Source: CAVQCJ01 sp963849365
GTDB lineage: Bacteria; Actinomycetota; Actinomycetes; Prado026
DNA length: 64,000 nt
Assembly: GCA_963849365.1 (NCBI GenBank)
Contig: CAWKHA010000001.1
Location: 62,001 to 126,000, forward strand
Direction: 5' to 3'
Positions 8,981 through 17,409 of the stretch are shown piece by piece. Each line of letters opens with the position of its first letter. The first letter of the stretch is position 1. The translations under genes were made by a program, and so were the position numbers. The notes below the pieces were generated by a model. It did not search any database. It was not told the origin of the DNA and was given only the letters and a program-made list of their open reading frames with translations.

Positions 8981-9343
8981 TCAGCTCTGCGGCTGGTCGG
9001 GCGTGGGCGCCGCAGGCGGGGACACCGGCTGCTCGGCCTGGGCGGGCGCCGGTGCGGCCGGCTGCTGGACGAGCGGTGCCGCAGGCGCCGGGGCCGGCGC
9101 CGGCGCCGGGGCGGGAGCCGGGATGGTCTGCGGCGGCGGAGCCGGCTGCGTCTGCTGGGCCGGGGTGACCTGCTGCGGGGTCTCCTCGTCGTCGGTCATG
9201 AGGCCCTTGGTCTCGGCCTTGAGGATCCGCAGGGAACGGCCCACGCCGCGCGCGGCGTCGGGGAGTCGCTTCGAGCCGAAGATCAAGATGACGGCCACGA
9301 TCAGGATGACCAGGATGGTCGGGTTGTCGAACAACTTGCCCAT
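8981..9343 (-). CDS. tatA: Tat translocase pore subunit TatA
   Basis: Single-span membrane protein that oligomerises into the Tat pore. It starts MGKLFDNPTILVILIVAVI, then the hinge FGSKRLPDAARGVGRS and an amphipathic helix reaching KAETKGLM. Residues from about 60 to 120 are a long Ala/Pro/Gln-rich tail with alternating Ala-Pro units, common in actinobacterial TatA but variable in length. It lies upstream of tatC in the same direction. Confidence 0.95.
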   Translation of the reverse strand: MGKLFDNPTILVILIVAVILIFGSKRLPDAARGVGRSLRILKAETKGLMTDDEETPQQVTPAQQTQPAPPPQTIPAPAPAPAPAPAPAAPLVQQPAAPAPAQAEQPVSPPAAPTPDQPQS

Positions 9344-9440
9344 GCCAGGTGCCTCTCTCGGGACGTCGGCTCATAGTACGTGCTGGCCGCGGCGGCGTGC
9401 GGAACCGCGGGGCACCGAGCCGGCCCCTGGGGGCCCTCGG

Positions 9441-9773
9441 TCAGGCGCGCTGTGCGGGCTGGACGGTGCCGGCGAGCGCGTCGTTGGCGTCGAGCCAGAG
9501 CGCGAAGTCGAGCAGGTCGTCGTAGGTGAGCCGGGGACCGCCGTGCGACTCGAGCGCCTCGGCGGGGATGTGCCACGGGCGGGCGACGACGCCACCGGAG
9601 ATCAGCAGCGCGACGACCTCTTCGTCGGCCGGCTTCTTGACCTCGTCCGTGCAGGTCGGGCAGGTGAAGGCGTACGTCGACCACTCGGGACGGGTGCACA
9701 CGCTCAGTCGCAGCTCGGCCGGCTTCAGCTCGACATCGCCGCACGTGGGGCACGTCGCTCGGATGGTGGTCAT
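9441..9773 (-). CDS. small zinc-ribbon-like protein of unknown function
   Basis: A 110-residue soluble protein with two CxxC pairs, in ATCPTCGDVEL and FTCPTCTDEVKK, spaced like a zinc ribbon. The C-terminal half is alpha-helical (YDDLLDFALWLDAND). The longer open frame begins at 9863, but ATG 9773 is preferred because the protein MTTIRATCPTCGD starts cleanly there and GGAAGGA lies about ten bases upstream. Proteins of this form are often found near pafC/tatA in actinobacteria. I do not recognise a function, and nucleic-acid binding is only a guess. Confidence 0.7.
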   Translation of the reverse strand: MTTIRATCPTCGDVELKPAELRLSVCTRPEWSTYAFTCPTCTDEVKKPADEEVVALLISGGVVARPWHIPAEALESHGGPRLTYDDLLDFALWLDANDALAGTVQPAQRA

Positions 9774-9859
9774 AGCCGTGGTCCTTCCGCCCTCCCCCCG
9801 GGACTCGTCCCGAGGCTCACGCAGGTGGATTCGGCACCTCATCCTCAGACCTTGAACCT

Positions 9860-10855
9860 TCACCCCCGGTCAGTGGATGACGACACGCCGTACGCTTCCA
9901 AGGCTTCGTCCGCGGCTTCCCGGACCGACTGGGCGACTTCGCCCGGCTCCACCACCCGGGCAGCGCCCCCGAGCCGGAGCACCAGCCGCACGACCAGCCG
10001 GGGGTCGGCGGTGCGCAGGGCCACGCGGACCGAGCCGTCGGGCTGGTCCTCGACCCGCTCGCAGGCGTAGTACTCCGGCACCCAGCGGGCCTCCGGGCCC
10101 AGGTCCAGCACGACCACGGTGTCCTCGTCGGAGGGGTGGAACGCGGCGGGCGTCTCCCGGACCCGCCCCGGTCGTGCCTCGGCTGGCGTCGCCGCGGAGT
10201 CGAGGACTTCGGCGTGGGTCACCCGGTCCAGCCGGAAGGTACGGACCGCCTCGGAGGCGTGGCAGTAGCCCTCCAGGTAGGCCGCATCGTCGACCGTGAC
10301 GAGCCGGAACGGGTCCACGTCGCGTTCGGTGATCTCGTCCCGGCTGGGGACCCAGTAGCCCAGGTGGACGCGACGCCCGGCCGCCAGCGCGTCGCGGACC
10401 GCGGCGGTCGGGTCCGCACCGGTCCCCGCGGGCGGCGCCTGCGCGGTGCCGCCGGTGGCTCCAGGGCCGAGCCCCACACCGATGCGGCCGGCGGCGTCCT
10501 CGATCTTGGCGAGCGCGCTGTCGAGCGCGGCCCGGTCGGCGAGCCCGGGTACCGCAGCGAGGGACCGGAGCCCGACCAGCAGTGCGACCGCCTCGTCCGC
10601 GCGTAGCCGCAACGGCCGGTCGATGCCGGCCGCGTCGATCACCGACACCCGGTCGGAGTCGAGGTAGTCGATGTCGATGAACACCTCGGGCCGGCCGGGC
10701 AGCTCGCAGGTGAAGGCCAGCTGGAGGTCTCTCTCGAGCTGGTCGACGCTGATGGCGAAGGCGGCCGCCGCCTCGGTCTTGGCGACGCCCGGGTGGGCCT
10801 GCAGCCAGGGGACGAGGCTGAGCAGCCGGGCGAGCTGGTCGCTGGCGGTGGCCAT
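9860..10855 (-). CDS. pafC: WYL-domain transcriptional regulator PafC
   Basis: Second subunit of the PafBC activator, which controls the LexA-independent DNA damage response in mycobacteria (established for the family). The 331 residues have a winged-helix N terminus (about 1-60, HPGVAKTEAAAAFAISVDQL) and a central WYL domain (about 140-230, VHLGYWVPSRDE and RLVTVDDAAYLEGYC), then a WCX extension. The pafB stop and the pafC ATG overlap as TGATG at 10853-10857, so the pair is translationally coupled. Confidence 0.92.
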   Translation of the reverse strand: MATASDQLARLLSLVPWLQAHPGVAKTEAAAAFAISVDQLERDLQLAFTCELPGRPEVFIDIDYLDSDRVSVIDAAGIDRPLRLRADEAVALLVGLRSLAAVPGLADRAALDSALAKIEDAAGRIGVGLGPGATGGTAQAPPAGTGADPTAAVRDALAAGRRVHLGYWVPSRDEITERDVDPFRLVTVDDAAYLEGYCHASEAVRTFRLDRVTHAEVLDSAATPAEARPGRVRETPAAFHPSDEDTVVVLDLGPEARWVPEYYACERVEDQPDGSVRVALRTADPRLVVRLVLRLGGAARVVEPGEVAQSVREAADEALEAYGVSSSTDRG

Positions 10856-11832
10856 CAGCGTCCCCCGGCCAGCACGGCAGCGAGCCGTTGGACCACGGCG
10901 TCCCGCAGCTCGGGTGGGTCGACCACGACGACCGCGGCGCCGTACGAGGCCACTTCCTCGGCGAGCGCCCAGCTGTCCCCGAACGGCACGGCCAGCACGT
11001 CGAAGCCGTCGTCGGCGCCCGGGGCGGAGCCCGGGCGGTCGGAGGCGCGCCGCCGCAGGCCGTGGCCGGCTCCGTGCCGGACCCGCAGCGTCGCCGTCCG
11101 GGTGGGCCGGGCCGCGTCGAAGGTGTCGACCTGCGACCGCAGGTCGATGTCCGGCGGGACGTCGTACGAGCCGGGCGGACCTTCGGCGACGACCTCGCCG
11201 GCGATCCGGGAGAGCCGGAACACCCGGATGTCGTCACGGTCCAGGTCGTGGCCGACGACGTACCACCGCCCCCGCCTGGACACCACGCCCCAGGGCTGCA
11301 GCCTGCGCTCGCGCGGCTCGGAGTCGCGGGCCCCCTGGTACCTGAACCGCACCCTGCGGCGGGCGCTCAGCGCGGTGGTCAGCGGCTCGAAGGCCGCCTC
11401 GCCTCCGGACAGGCGCGGCTCGATGGCCGGCAGCTCGGCGGCCCCGACGGTCGCCGCGCCGTCGGCCTGCAGCTTGAGCAGCGCGCGGGCGGCGGCGTTC
11501 GCGGGGCCGGGCTCGCGCCAGACCCGCGCGGCCAGCGCCAGTGCCGTCATCTCGTCCCGGGTCAGCCGCAGGGGCGGCAGGGCGTACGCGTCGCGGTCGA
11601 TCCGGTAGCCGGGGTCGTCGTCGACGACGCCGGGAGCTCCGGTCTCCAGGGGTACGCCGAGCTCGCGCAGCTCGTTCTTGTCGCGCTCGAACATCCGCTC
11701 GAACGCGTCGGTCGTCGGGCACGCCGAGTAGTCCGGGATCGCCAGCCGCAGCTGGTCCTTGGTGACGTACCGCCGGCTCTGCGTCAGGCAGAGGACGACC
11801 TGCAGCAGGCGTTCGGTCTTGGAGTCGGCCAT
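10855..11832 (-). CDS. pafB: WYL-domain transcriptional regulator PafB
   Basis: First subunit of the PafBC heterodimer. From ATG 11832 the 325 residues begin MADSKTERLLQVVLCLTQSR, a winged-helix DNA-binding domain (about 1-75, KDQLRLAIPDY), followed by a WYL domain with VRFRYQGARDS and RRGRWYVVGHDLDRD, and a C-terminal WCX region. The frame is open to 11967, but those residues overlap the FKBP gene and have no signal for a start. It overlaps pafC by one base. The order pafA, FKBP genes, pafB, pafC matches what I recall from Streptomyces rather than the tighter mycobacterial pafABC arrangement. Confidence 0.9.
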   Translation of the reverse strand: MADSKTERLLQVVLCLTQSRRYVTKDQLRLAIPDYSACPTTDAFERMFERDKNELRELGVPLETGAPGVVDDDPGYRIDRDAYALPPLRLTRDEMTALALAARVWREPGPANAAARALLKLQADGAATVGAAELPAIEPRLSGGEAAFEPLTTALSARRRVRFRYQGARDSEPRERRLQPWGVVSRRGRWYVVGHDLDRDDIRVFRLSRIAGEVVAEGPPGSYDVPPDIDLRSQVDTFDAARPTRTATLRVRHGAGHGLRRRASDRPGSAPGADDGFDVLAVPFGDSWALAEEVASYGAAVVVVDPPELRDAVVQRLAAVLAGGR

Positions 11833-11851
11833 CGTGCCCGGGTGCGCGGGA

Positions 11852-12214
11852 TCAGCCCACGTCGAGCAGGTCGATGACGAAGACGAGCGTCCGACCGGAC
11901 AGCCGGTGGCCACCACCCGCGGGACCGTAGGCCAGCTCGGGCGGGCAGACCAGCTGACGCCGGCCACCGACCTTCATGCCGGGGATCCCGTCCTGCCAGC
12001 CCTGGATCAGGCCGCGCAGCGGGAACTTGATCGGCTCCCCGCGGTTCCACGAGGAGTCGAACTCCTCGCCCGTCTCGAAGTCGACGCCGACGTAGTGGAC
12101 CAGCACCTGGTCGCCGGGCGCCACCTGCGACCCGTCGCCGGTCTTCAGGTCGCTGACCTGCAGCTCGGTGGGCGGCTCCCCGCCGGGGAAGTCGATCTCG
12201 GGCTTCTCGCTCAA
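11852..12214 (-). CDS. FKBP-type peptidyl-prolyl cis-trans isomerase, cytosolic
   Basis: Catalyses proline isomerisation during folding. The 120 residues form one FKBP domain: VLVHYVGVDFETGEEFDSSW, then LIQGWQDGIPGMKVGGRRQL, and FVIDLLDVG at the end. Key pocket residues Tyr, Phe, Asp and Trp (HYVGV, EFDSSW, GWQDG) are present. There is no signal peptide, so it should be cytosolic. The start is TTG 12214, five bases after AGGAGA. No ATG or GTG fits. It follows the lipoprotein FKBP gene in the same direction by 28 bp. Confidence 0.9.
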   Translation of the reverse strand: MSEKPEIDFPGGEPPTELQVSDLKTGDGSQVAPGDQVLVHYVGVDFETGEEFDSSWNRGEPIKFPLRGLIQGWQDGIPGMKVGGRRQLVCPPELAYGPAGGGHRLSGRTLVFVIDLLDVG

Positions 12215-12242
12215 CGCGCTCTCCTGCGGTCGGTCAGCCGGG

Positions 12243-13208
12243 TCAGTGGTAGGTGCCGACGATGTCGACGGCGAAGACGAGCGTGTCGGTCCCGGAGATG
12301 CCGGCCTGGGACTGACCCTGGGCACCGTAGCCCTCCGCGGGCGGTACGACGAGCAGGACACGGTCGCCGACCTTGCGGCCGACCAGGCCGTTGTCCCAGC
12401 CCTTGATGACCTGCCCGACACCGATCCCGAACCCGGCCGGAAGGCCACGGGCCCACGAGGAGTCGAACGTCTTCCCGTCGGCCCACTTCACGCCGACGTA
12501 CTGGACGATGAGCAGGTCGCCCGAGCGCACCGTGTCGCCGGTCCCGGCGACCACCGTCTTGACCACGAGCGTCGTCGGGGGGGTGCTCTTGGGGACGGTG
12601 ATCGTCGGCTTGCCCGCGGCTGTGGTCACCTGGGGCAGGTCGGAGCCGGGCGCCGGGCCCGGCGTTCCCTCGGCGGTCTCGTCGGCCTTGTGGGCGCCGA
12701 GCAGGTCGACCACGAAGATCAGCGTGTCGGTCCCGGAGATGCCCGCCTGGGAGTTGCCCTGGGCGCCGTACCCCAGCGCGGGCGGGATGACCAGCAGGAC
12801 CCGGCTCCCGACGGTCTGGCCGAGCAGGCCCTTGTCGAAGCCGTCGATGACCTGGCCCGTCCCGATCGGGAACGCGGCGCCCGTCCGGCCCGCGTCGAAG
12901 GAGGTGTCGAACACCTTCTTGGACTTCCAGATCTCGCCCAGGTAGTCGACCGCGACGAGCTGGCCCTTGGCGATGGTGGCCCCGGTGCCCTTGTGCAGCA
13001 CCGACGTCTGCAGGGTGGTCGGCGGGTTGCCGCCCGGGACCGTGACCGAGGGCTTGGTCCCGAAGTCTCCCTGCACGGTCGGGAGGGCGCCGCCGTTGAC
13101 GGCCGTGGTGGGAGCGACGCTGGAGCCACCGCCCGAGGAGGCCGAGCCGCACCCGGCCAGGACGGCCAGGGCGAGCGCGAGCGGGACGGCGAGCAGTTTG
13201 CGGCGCAC
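12243..13208 (-). CDS. lipoprotein with two FKBP-type isomerase domains
   Basis: Exported, lipid-anchored peptidyl-prolyl isomerase for folding outside the membrane. From GTG 13208 the N terminus is a lipoprotein signal (RRKLLAVPLALALAVLAGC) with lipobox LAGC, then a Gly/Ser linker. FKBP domain 1 covers about 70-175 (VAVDYLGEIWKSKKVFDTSF, VIDGFDKGLLGQTVGSR) and domain 2 about 200-321 (LIVQYVGVKWADGKTFDSSW, VIKGWDNGLVGRKVGDR). An upstream GTG at 13256 is only two bases past a TACCCT box at 13259-13264, so it probably precedes the transcript. That supports the 13208 start. Tandem with the cytosolic FKBP gene. Confidence 0.88.
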   Translation of the reverse strand: MRRKLLAVPLALALAVLAGCGSASSGGGSSVAPTTAVNGGALPTVQGDFGTKPSVTVPGGNPPTTLQTSVLHKGTGATIAKGQLVAVDYLGEIWKSKKVFDTSFDAGRTGAAFPIGTGQVIDGFDKGLLGQTVGSRVLLVIPPALGYGAQGNSQAGISGTDTLIFVVDLLGAHKADETAEGTPGPAPGSDLPQVTTAAGKPTITVPKSTPPTTLVVKTVVAGTGDTVRSGDLLIVQYVGVKWADGKTFDSSWARGLPAGFGIGVGQVIKGWDNGLVGRKVGDRVLLVVPPAEGYGAQGQSQAGISGTDTLVFAVDIVGTYH

Positions 13209-13258
13209 GGAAGGACGGCCTCTCGGAGGGGGTGGCCCGTCGGACGGACAGTGCACCC

Positions 13259-13264
13259 AGGGTA
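13259..13264 (-). promoter_or_regulatory. -10 box upstream of the FKBP lipoprotein gene
   Basis: TACCCT on the minus strand. Transcription would begin near 13252, giving a leader of about 45 nt before GTG 13208, and would exclude the upstream GTG at 13256. Confidence 0.4.
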
Positions 13265-13316
13265 AGCCCGTCCCACCCCTGCCCTGGCTGAGGCGACGGT
13301 GAGAGGTCGCTGTGGA

Positions 13317-14684
13317 CTACATGGACTGGATGAGCTTGTCGACGCGCTCGTCGACGGAGCGGAACGGGTCCTTGCAGAGCACGGTGCGCTGCGCCTGGTC
13401 GTTCAGCTTCAGGTGCACCCAGTCCACGGTGAAGTCGCGGCGCTTGTCCTGCGCGTGCCGGATGAACTCCCCGCGCAACCGGGCCCGGGTGTTCTGCGGC
13501 GGGACCGACTTGGCCTGGAACACGGTCAGGTCGCGCACGACCCGCTCCACCTGGCCGCGCCGCTCGAGCAGGTAGTAGAGCCCGCGCCGGCGGTTCACGT
13601 CGTGGTACGCGAGGTCCAGCTGTGCCACCCGCGGCGAGGACAGCGGCAGGGAGTGCTTGTCCCGGTACCGCTCGATCATGGAGTACTTGACCACCCAGTC
13701 GATCTCGTGGTCGACGCGGGCGTGGTCGCCGCTCTCGACCGCCTTCAGCGTGCGCCCCCACAGGTCCAGCACCTGCGCGACCACGGAGCCCGGCTCGTCC
13801 AGCTCGCGCCTGGTGGCGAAGTCGCAGGCCTTGGCGTAGTACTCCCCCTGGATGTCCAGGGCGCTGATCTCCCGGCCGTTGGCCAGCCGTACCGTCCGCC
13901 GGCCGGTGACGTCGTGGCTGATCTCGCGGATCGCCCGGATCGGGTTCTCCAGGCTCAGGTCGCGCAGCACGACCCCGGCTTCGACCATGCGCAGCACCAG
14001 ATCGGTGGCGCCCACCTTCAGCAGCGTCGTGGGCTCGGCCATGTTCGAGTCGCCGACGATCACGTGCAGCCGGCGGTACCGCTCGGCGTCCGCGTGCGGC
14101 TCGTCGCGGGTGTTGATGATCGGGCGGCTGCGGGTGGTCGCGCTCGAGACCCCCTCCCAGATGTGCTCGGCCCGCTGGCTCAGGCAGAACACGGCGCCGC
14201 GCGGGGTCTGCAGGACCTTGCCGGCGCCGCAGATCAGCTGCCGGCTGACCAGGAACGGGATCAGGACGTCGGCCAGCCGGCCGAAGTCGCCGGCGCGCGT
14301 CACGAGGTAGTTCTCGTGGCAGCCGTAGGAGTTGCCCGCGGAGTCGGTGTTGTTCTTGAAGAGGTAGACGTCGCCCGGGATGCCTTCCTCGTGCAGCCTG
14401 CGCTCGGCGTCCACGAGCAACCCCTCGAGGATCCGCTCCCCCGCCTTGTCGTGGGCCACGAGGTCGCGCAGGTCGTCGCACTCGGGGGTCGCGTACTCCG
14501 GGTGGCTGCCCACATCGAGGTAGAGCCGGGCCCCGTTGCGCAGGAACACGTTGCTGCTGCGCCCCCAGGACACGACCCGGCGGAAGAGGTACCGGGCGAC
14601 CTCGTCCGGCGAGAGCCGGCGCTGGCCGCGGAACGTGCAGGTGACGCCGTACTCGGTCTCGATGCCGAAGATGCGCCGGTCCAT
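13317..14684 (-). CDS. pafA: Pup-protein ligase PafA
   Basis: ATP-dependent ligase that joins the C-terminal Glu of Pup to substrate lysines, tagging them for the proteasome. The 455 residues begin MDRRIFGIETEYGVTC, the glutamine-synthetase-like nucleotide-binding start shared with Dop. ARLYLDVGSHPEYATPECDD carries the catalytic loop Asp, NNTDSAGNSYGCHENYL the ATP and Mg contacts, and INTRDEPHADAERYRRLH is highly conserved. It lacks the longer Dop-type loop near residue 40, which separates it from the dop gene at 22.5 kb. TAGGCT lies six bases before the ATG, so it appears leaderless. Confidence 0.97.
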   Translation of the reverse strand: MDRRIFGIETEYGVTCTFRGQRRLSPDEVARYLFRRVVSWGRSSNVFLRNGARLYLDVGSHPEYATPECDDLRDLVAHDKAGERILEGLLVDAERRLHEEGIPGDVYLFKNNTDSAGNSYGCHENYLVTRAGDFGRLADVLIPFLVSRQLICGAGKVLQTPRGAVFCLSQRAEHIWEGVSSATTRSRPIINTRDEPHADAERYRRLHVIVGDSNMAEPTTLLKVGATDLVLRMVEAGVVLRDLSLENPIRAIREISHDVTGRRTVRLANGREISALDIQGEYYAKACDFATRRELDEPGSVVAQVLDLWGRTLKAVESGDHARVDHEIDWVVKYSMIERYRDKHSLPLSSPRVAQLDLAYHDVNRRRGLYYLLERRGQVERVVRDLTVFQAKSVPPQNTRARLRGEFIRHAQDKRRDFTVDWVHLKLNDQAQRTVLCKDPFRSVDERVDKLIQSM

Positions 14685-14690
14685 GCCGAG

Positions 14691-14696
14691 AGCCTA
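14691..14696 (-). promoter_or_regulatory. -10 box of leaderless pafA
   Basis: TAGGCT on the minus strand, six bases before ATG 14684. No Shine-Dalgarno sequence lies between. Confidence 0.55.
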
Positions 14697-14930
14697 AGTC
14701 CGCGCGGGCGGCCCGCACGGTTCCCGCACGGCGCGGATTCCGGCCGGGTGGATTGCGGACAAAAGGCGCATCCGGTACGGCGTGTCGCGTTGACATTCGT
14801 GGTCAAGGGGTTGCCACGAGGGGTCGATGGGACCAGTGTGGCGAAGGGCTCGCGATGGGCCGTTCGGGTGAACGCGACGAGGGAGAGGACGCGACTCGTG
14901 GGCCGGGATCCGATGCGCGGGAGGCATCGG

Positions 14931-16547
14931 ATGGACGAGCCACCCGCCGCCGAAGACCCCGGTCCCCCGCAAGGACGCCCCCGGATCGGCCGCACCGCAG
15001 GGCTGCTGCTGACTGCCGGAGCCGCTGCAGCCCTCGCGCTCTCGCCGCTGGCCACGGCCTCCTCCACCAAGGCGTCGGGCGTGCCGCAGGCGGTCGTCAA
15101 GCTCCCGCCGACGGCCGAGGCGCTGTCCCCGTACCTGCCGCAGGTCTCGTGCGACCCCGTCGCCAAACCCGGGGTGGTCGCGTTCCGGGCGCTCATGCTC
15201 GCGACGTACAAGCGGGGCACCGACGGCGGCATCACCCGGGCCTGTTCGGACGGCGGCGTCTCCGAGCACAAAGAGGGCCGGGCCTGGGACTGGATGCTGA
15301 ACGTCCGCGACGCGAACGACCGGGCCGTGGCCATGTCCGCGCTGGGCTGGCTGCTGGCCGCGGGCCCGCACGCCGAGCCGGCCTGGAACGCGCGCCGGCT
15401 CGGGGTCATGTACATCATCTGGGACGCGAAGATCTGGGGGGCGTACCGCCCTGGCGACGGGTGGCGGCCGTACACGGGGCCGAGCGAGCACACCGACCAC
15501 GTCCACTTCTCGTTCTCGTGGGCCGGCGCCCAGAAGCGCACCTCGTGGTGGACCGGCAAGGTCGCAGCCGTCGACTACGGCCCCTGCCAGCCGGGCCCGG
15601 GGGCCCTGGCCCCGGTGTACCGCGGCCCGAACCCGAGCCCCTGTCCGGTCGTCACGGCGCCGCTGGTCACGTACGCCAAGCCAGGCGACAGCGGCGCGCA
15701 CGTACGCGTCGTGCAGCTGAAGCTGGGCGTACGGCCGGTCAGCGGGTTCTTCGGCGACAAGACCGTGGCGGCGGTGAAGGCGTACCAGAAGCGGCTCGGG
15801 CTCACGCCGACCGGCGTGGTCGACGGGTGGACCGCCTACCGGCTGGGCGTCGGCCCGAACCCGAGCCCGGCGCCCCCCGGCACGGCCGGGTCGGCGCCGA
15901 AGGCCGTGCCGTACGCCAAGCCCGGCGACAGCGGGGCGCACGTGCGCGTCGTGCAGCTGAAGCTGGGGGTGCGGCCGGTCAGCGGGTTCTTCGGGGACAA
16001 GACGCTGGCGGCGCTGAAGGCGTACCAGAAGCGGCTCGGGCTCACGCCGACCGGCGTGGTCGACGGGTGGACCGCCTACCGGCTGCGGGTGGGCCCGAAC
16101 CCGAGCCCGCCGCCGCCGAAGCCCGTGCCGTACGCCAAGCCCGGCGACACCGGCGCGCACGTGCGCGTCGTGCAGCTGAAGCTGGGGGTGCGGCCGGTCA
16201 GCGGGTTCTTCGGGGACAAGACCGTGGCGGCGCTGAAGGCGTACCAGAAGCGGCTCGGGCTCACGCCGACCGGCGTGGTCGACGGGTGGACCGCCTACCG
16301 GCTGGGCGTCGGCCCGAACCCGAGCCCGCCGCCGCCCGCCAAGTCGGTCGCGCCGTACGCGAAGCCCGGCGACAACGGCGCCCGGGTGAAGCTGGTGCAG
16401 ACGAAGCTGGGGGTGCGCCCCGCCACCGGCTACTACGGGCCGAGGACGGTCGCGGCGGTGAATGCGTTCCAGCATCGCTGGCGCCTGCCTCAGACCGGTG
16501 TGGTCGACCACGCGACAGCGGTGCGGCTCGGACTGGTGCGGGCCTGA
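14931..16547 (+). CDS. secreted protein with M15-like catalytic domain and four peptidoglycan-binding repeats
   Basis: Predicted exported cell-wall protein of 538 residues. A signal peptide or anchor (about 20-45, GLLLTAGAAAALALSPLATA) precedes a domain (about 60-215) with SEHKEGRAWDWML and TDHVHFSFSW, resembling the His/Asp/His zinc pattern of M15-type or ARB_07466-like peptidases. Four PG_binding_1 modules start near residues 247, 327, 400 and 476 (YAKPGDSGAHVRVVQLKLG), joined by PNPSP-type linkers. Start ATG 14931 follows GGGAGG by six bases. The 246-bp gap to divergent pafA holds a TTGACA at 14790 but no clear partner -10 box. Enzymatic activity is inferred only. Confidence 0.8.
   Translation: MDEPPAAEDPGPPQGRPRIGRTAGLLLTAGAAAALALSPLATASSTKASGVPQAVVKLPPTAEALSPYLPQVSCDPVAKPGVVAFRALMLATYKRGTDGGITRACSDGGVSEHKEGRAWDWMLNVRDANDRAVAMSALGWLLAAGPHAEPAWNARRLGVMYIIWDAKIWGAYRPGDGWRPYTGPSEHTDHVHFSFSWAGAQKRTSWWTGKVAAVDYGPCQPGPGALAPVYRGPNPSPCPVVTAPLVTYAKPGDSGAHVRVVQLKLGVRPVSGFFGDKTVAAVKAYQKRLGLTPTGVVDGWTAYRLGVGPNPSPAPPGTAGSAPKAVPYAKPGDSGAHVRVVQLKLGVRPVSGFFGDKTLAALKAYQKRLGLTPTGVVDGWTAYRLRVGPNPSPPPPKPVPYAKPGDTGAHVRVVQLKLGVRPVSGFFGDKTVAALKAYQKRLGLTPTGVVDGWTAYRLGVGPNPSPPPPAKSVAPYAKPGDNGARVKLVQTKLGVRPATGYYGPRTVAAVNAFQHRWRLPQTGVVDHATAVRLGLVRA
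15672..16420 (+). repeat. intragenic tandem repeats encoding peptidoglycan-binding modules
   Basis: Four copies begin near 15672, 15912, 16131 and 16355. The first three are nearly identical at the DNA level over roughly 185 bp, including synonymous positions, so they arose by recent duplication or are homogenised by recombination. The fourth is diverged. Confidence 0.85.
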
Positions 16548-16587
16548 GGGCGCGTCCGCCCGGCCCCCCGCCGTGAGCCGGGGCTGC

Positions 16588-17358
16588 TCAGCCGGTGGCG
16601 TCGCCGCCGGAGCCCGTGGTCGGGCTCGGCCGGTGCGGCCGTTCGGCCGGCAGCTCCAGCCCGCCCTCGGCCAGCAGCGACGACAGCCGCTCCCCCACCA
16701 GCCGGCGGAACTTGCGGCTGCCCGGCCGGGCGCGGTCGAGCACCGCGGCCTCCAGCTGGCCGGCGTCCAGCTCGCGCGGCTCGGCCGCACCCTTCTCGCC
16801 CAGCACCCGCACGGCCAGGGCGACTGCCTCGGCCAGGGCGAGGCCGTCGGAGTATCGCTCCTCGAGCGTCGAGGCGATCTGGTCCGACAGCCCGCCCATC
16901 GCGACGAAGCCGTGCTCGTCGGCCACCGAACCGTCGAAGGTGAGCCGGTACATCTGGTCGTCCTCGGCGCTCTCGCCGACTTCCGCCACCACGATCTCGA
17001 CCTCGTACGGCTTGGTCGTCTCGGTGAAGATCGTGCCCAGCGTCTGTGCGTAGGCGTTCGCCAGCCCGCGACCGGTGACGTCTCGCCGGTCGTAGGAGTA
17101 GCCACGCATGTCGGCGAGGCGGACGCCGGCGACACGCAGGTTCTCGAACTCGTTGTACTTGCCGACCGCCGCGAACGCGATCCGGTCGTATATCTCGCTG
17201 ACCTTGTGCAGTGCGCGGGAGGGGTTCTCCGCGACGAACGCGATGCCGTCCGCGTACTGGACGACGACGACGCTGCGTCCGCGCGCGATGCCCTTGCGGG
17301 CGTAGTCCGCCTTGTCCTTGATGATCTGCTCGGGCGAGACGTAGAACGGCATGGACAC
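16588..17358 (-). CDS. prcA: 20S proteasome alpha subunit
   Basis: Forms the outer rings of the proteasome core and its gate. The 256 residues start MSMPFYVSPEQIIKDKADYA and continue KGIARGRSVVVVQYADGIAF, the alpha-type N-terminal helix and strand. RALHKVSEIYDRIAFAAVGK and GYSYDRRDVTGRGLANAYAQ are typical. GTG 17358 is chosen because homologues start with an equivalent Met-Ser-x-Pro. ATG 17352 is possible. The C terminus is a low-complexity tail (TTGSGGDATG). It lies 51 bp after prcB and belongs to the pup-prcB-prcA unit. Confidence 0.96.
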   Translation of the reverse strand: MSMPFYVSPEQIIKDKADYARKGIARGRSVVVVQYADGIAFVAENPSRALHKVSEIYDRIAFAAVGKYNEFENLRVAGVRLADMRGYSYDRRDVTGRGLANAYAQTLGTIFTETTKPYEVEIVVAEVGESAEDDQMYRLTFDGSVADEHGFVAMGGLSDQIASTLEERYSDGLALAEAVALAVRVLGEKGAAEPRELDAGQLEAAVLDRARPGSRKFRRLVGERLSSLLAEGGLELPAERPHRPSPTTGSGGDATG

Positions 17359-17409
17359 CGGGAGGGCCTCGGTTCGGTGCGGGTCGGCGAGGGCCGAGCG
17401 ACGGGTGGG

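Noticed and set aside
13299..14930. Long plus-strand open frame joined to the peptidoglycan-binding gene
   Set aside because: This part is antisense to pafA. The gene proper starts at 14931 after a GGGAGG ribosome site.
14685..14930. Riboswitch (for example c-di-AMP type) before the cell-wall protein
   Set aside because: The gap is long enough, and such switches precede wall hydrolases in actinobacteria, but I could not match the conserved core by eye. Only a TTGACA and short inverted repeats are present.
16548..16587. Rho-independent terminator between the cell-wall gene and prcA
   Set aside because: The G/C runs do not give a clean stem and there is no T-tract.
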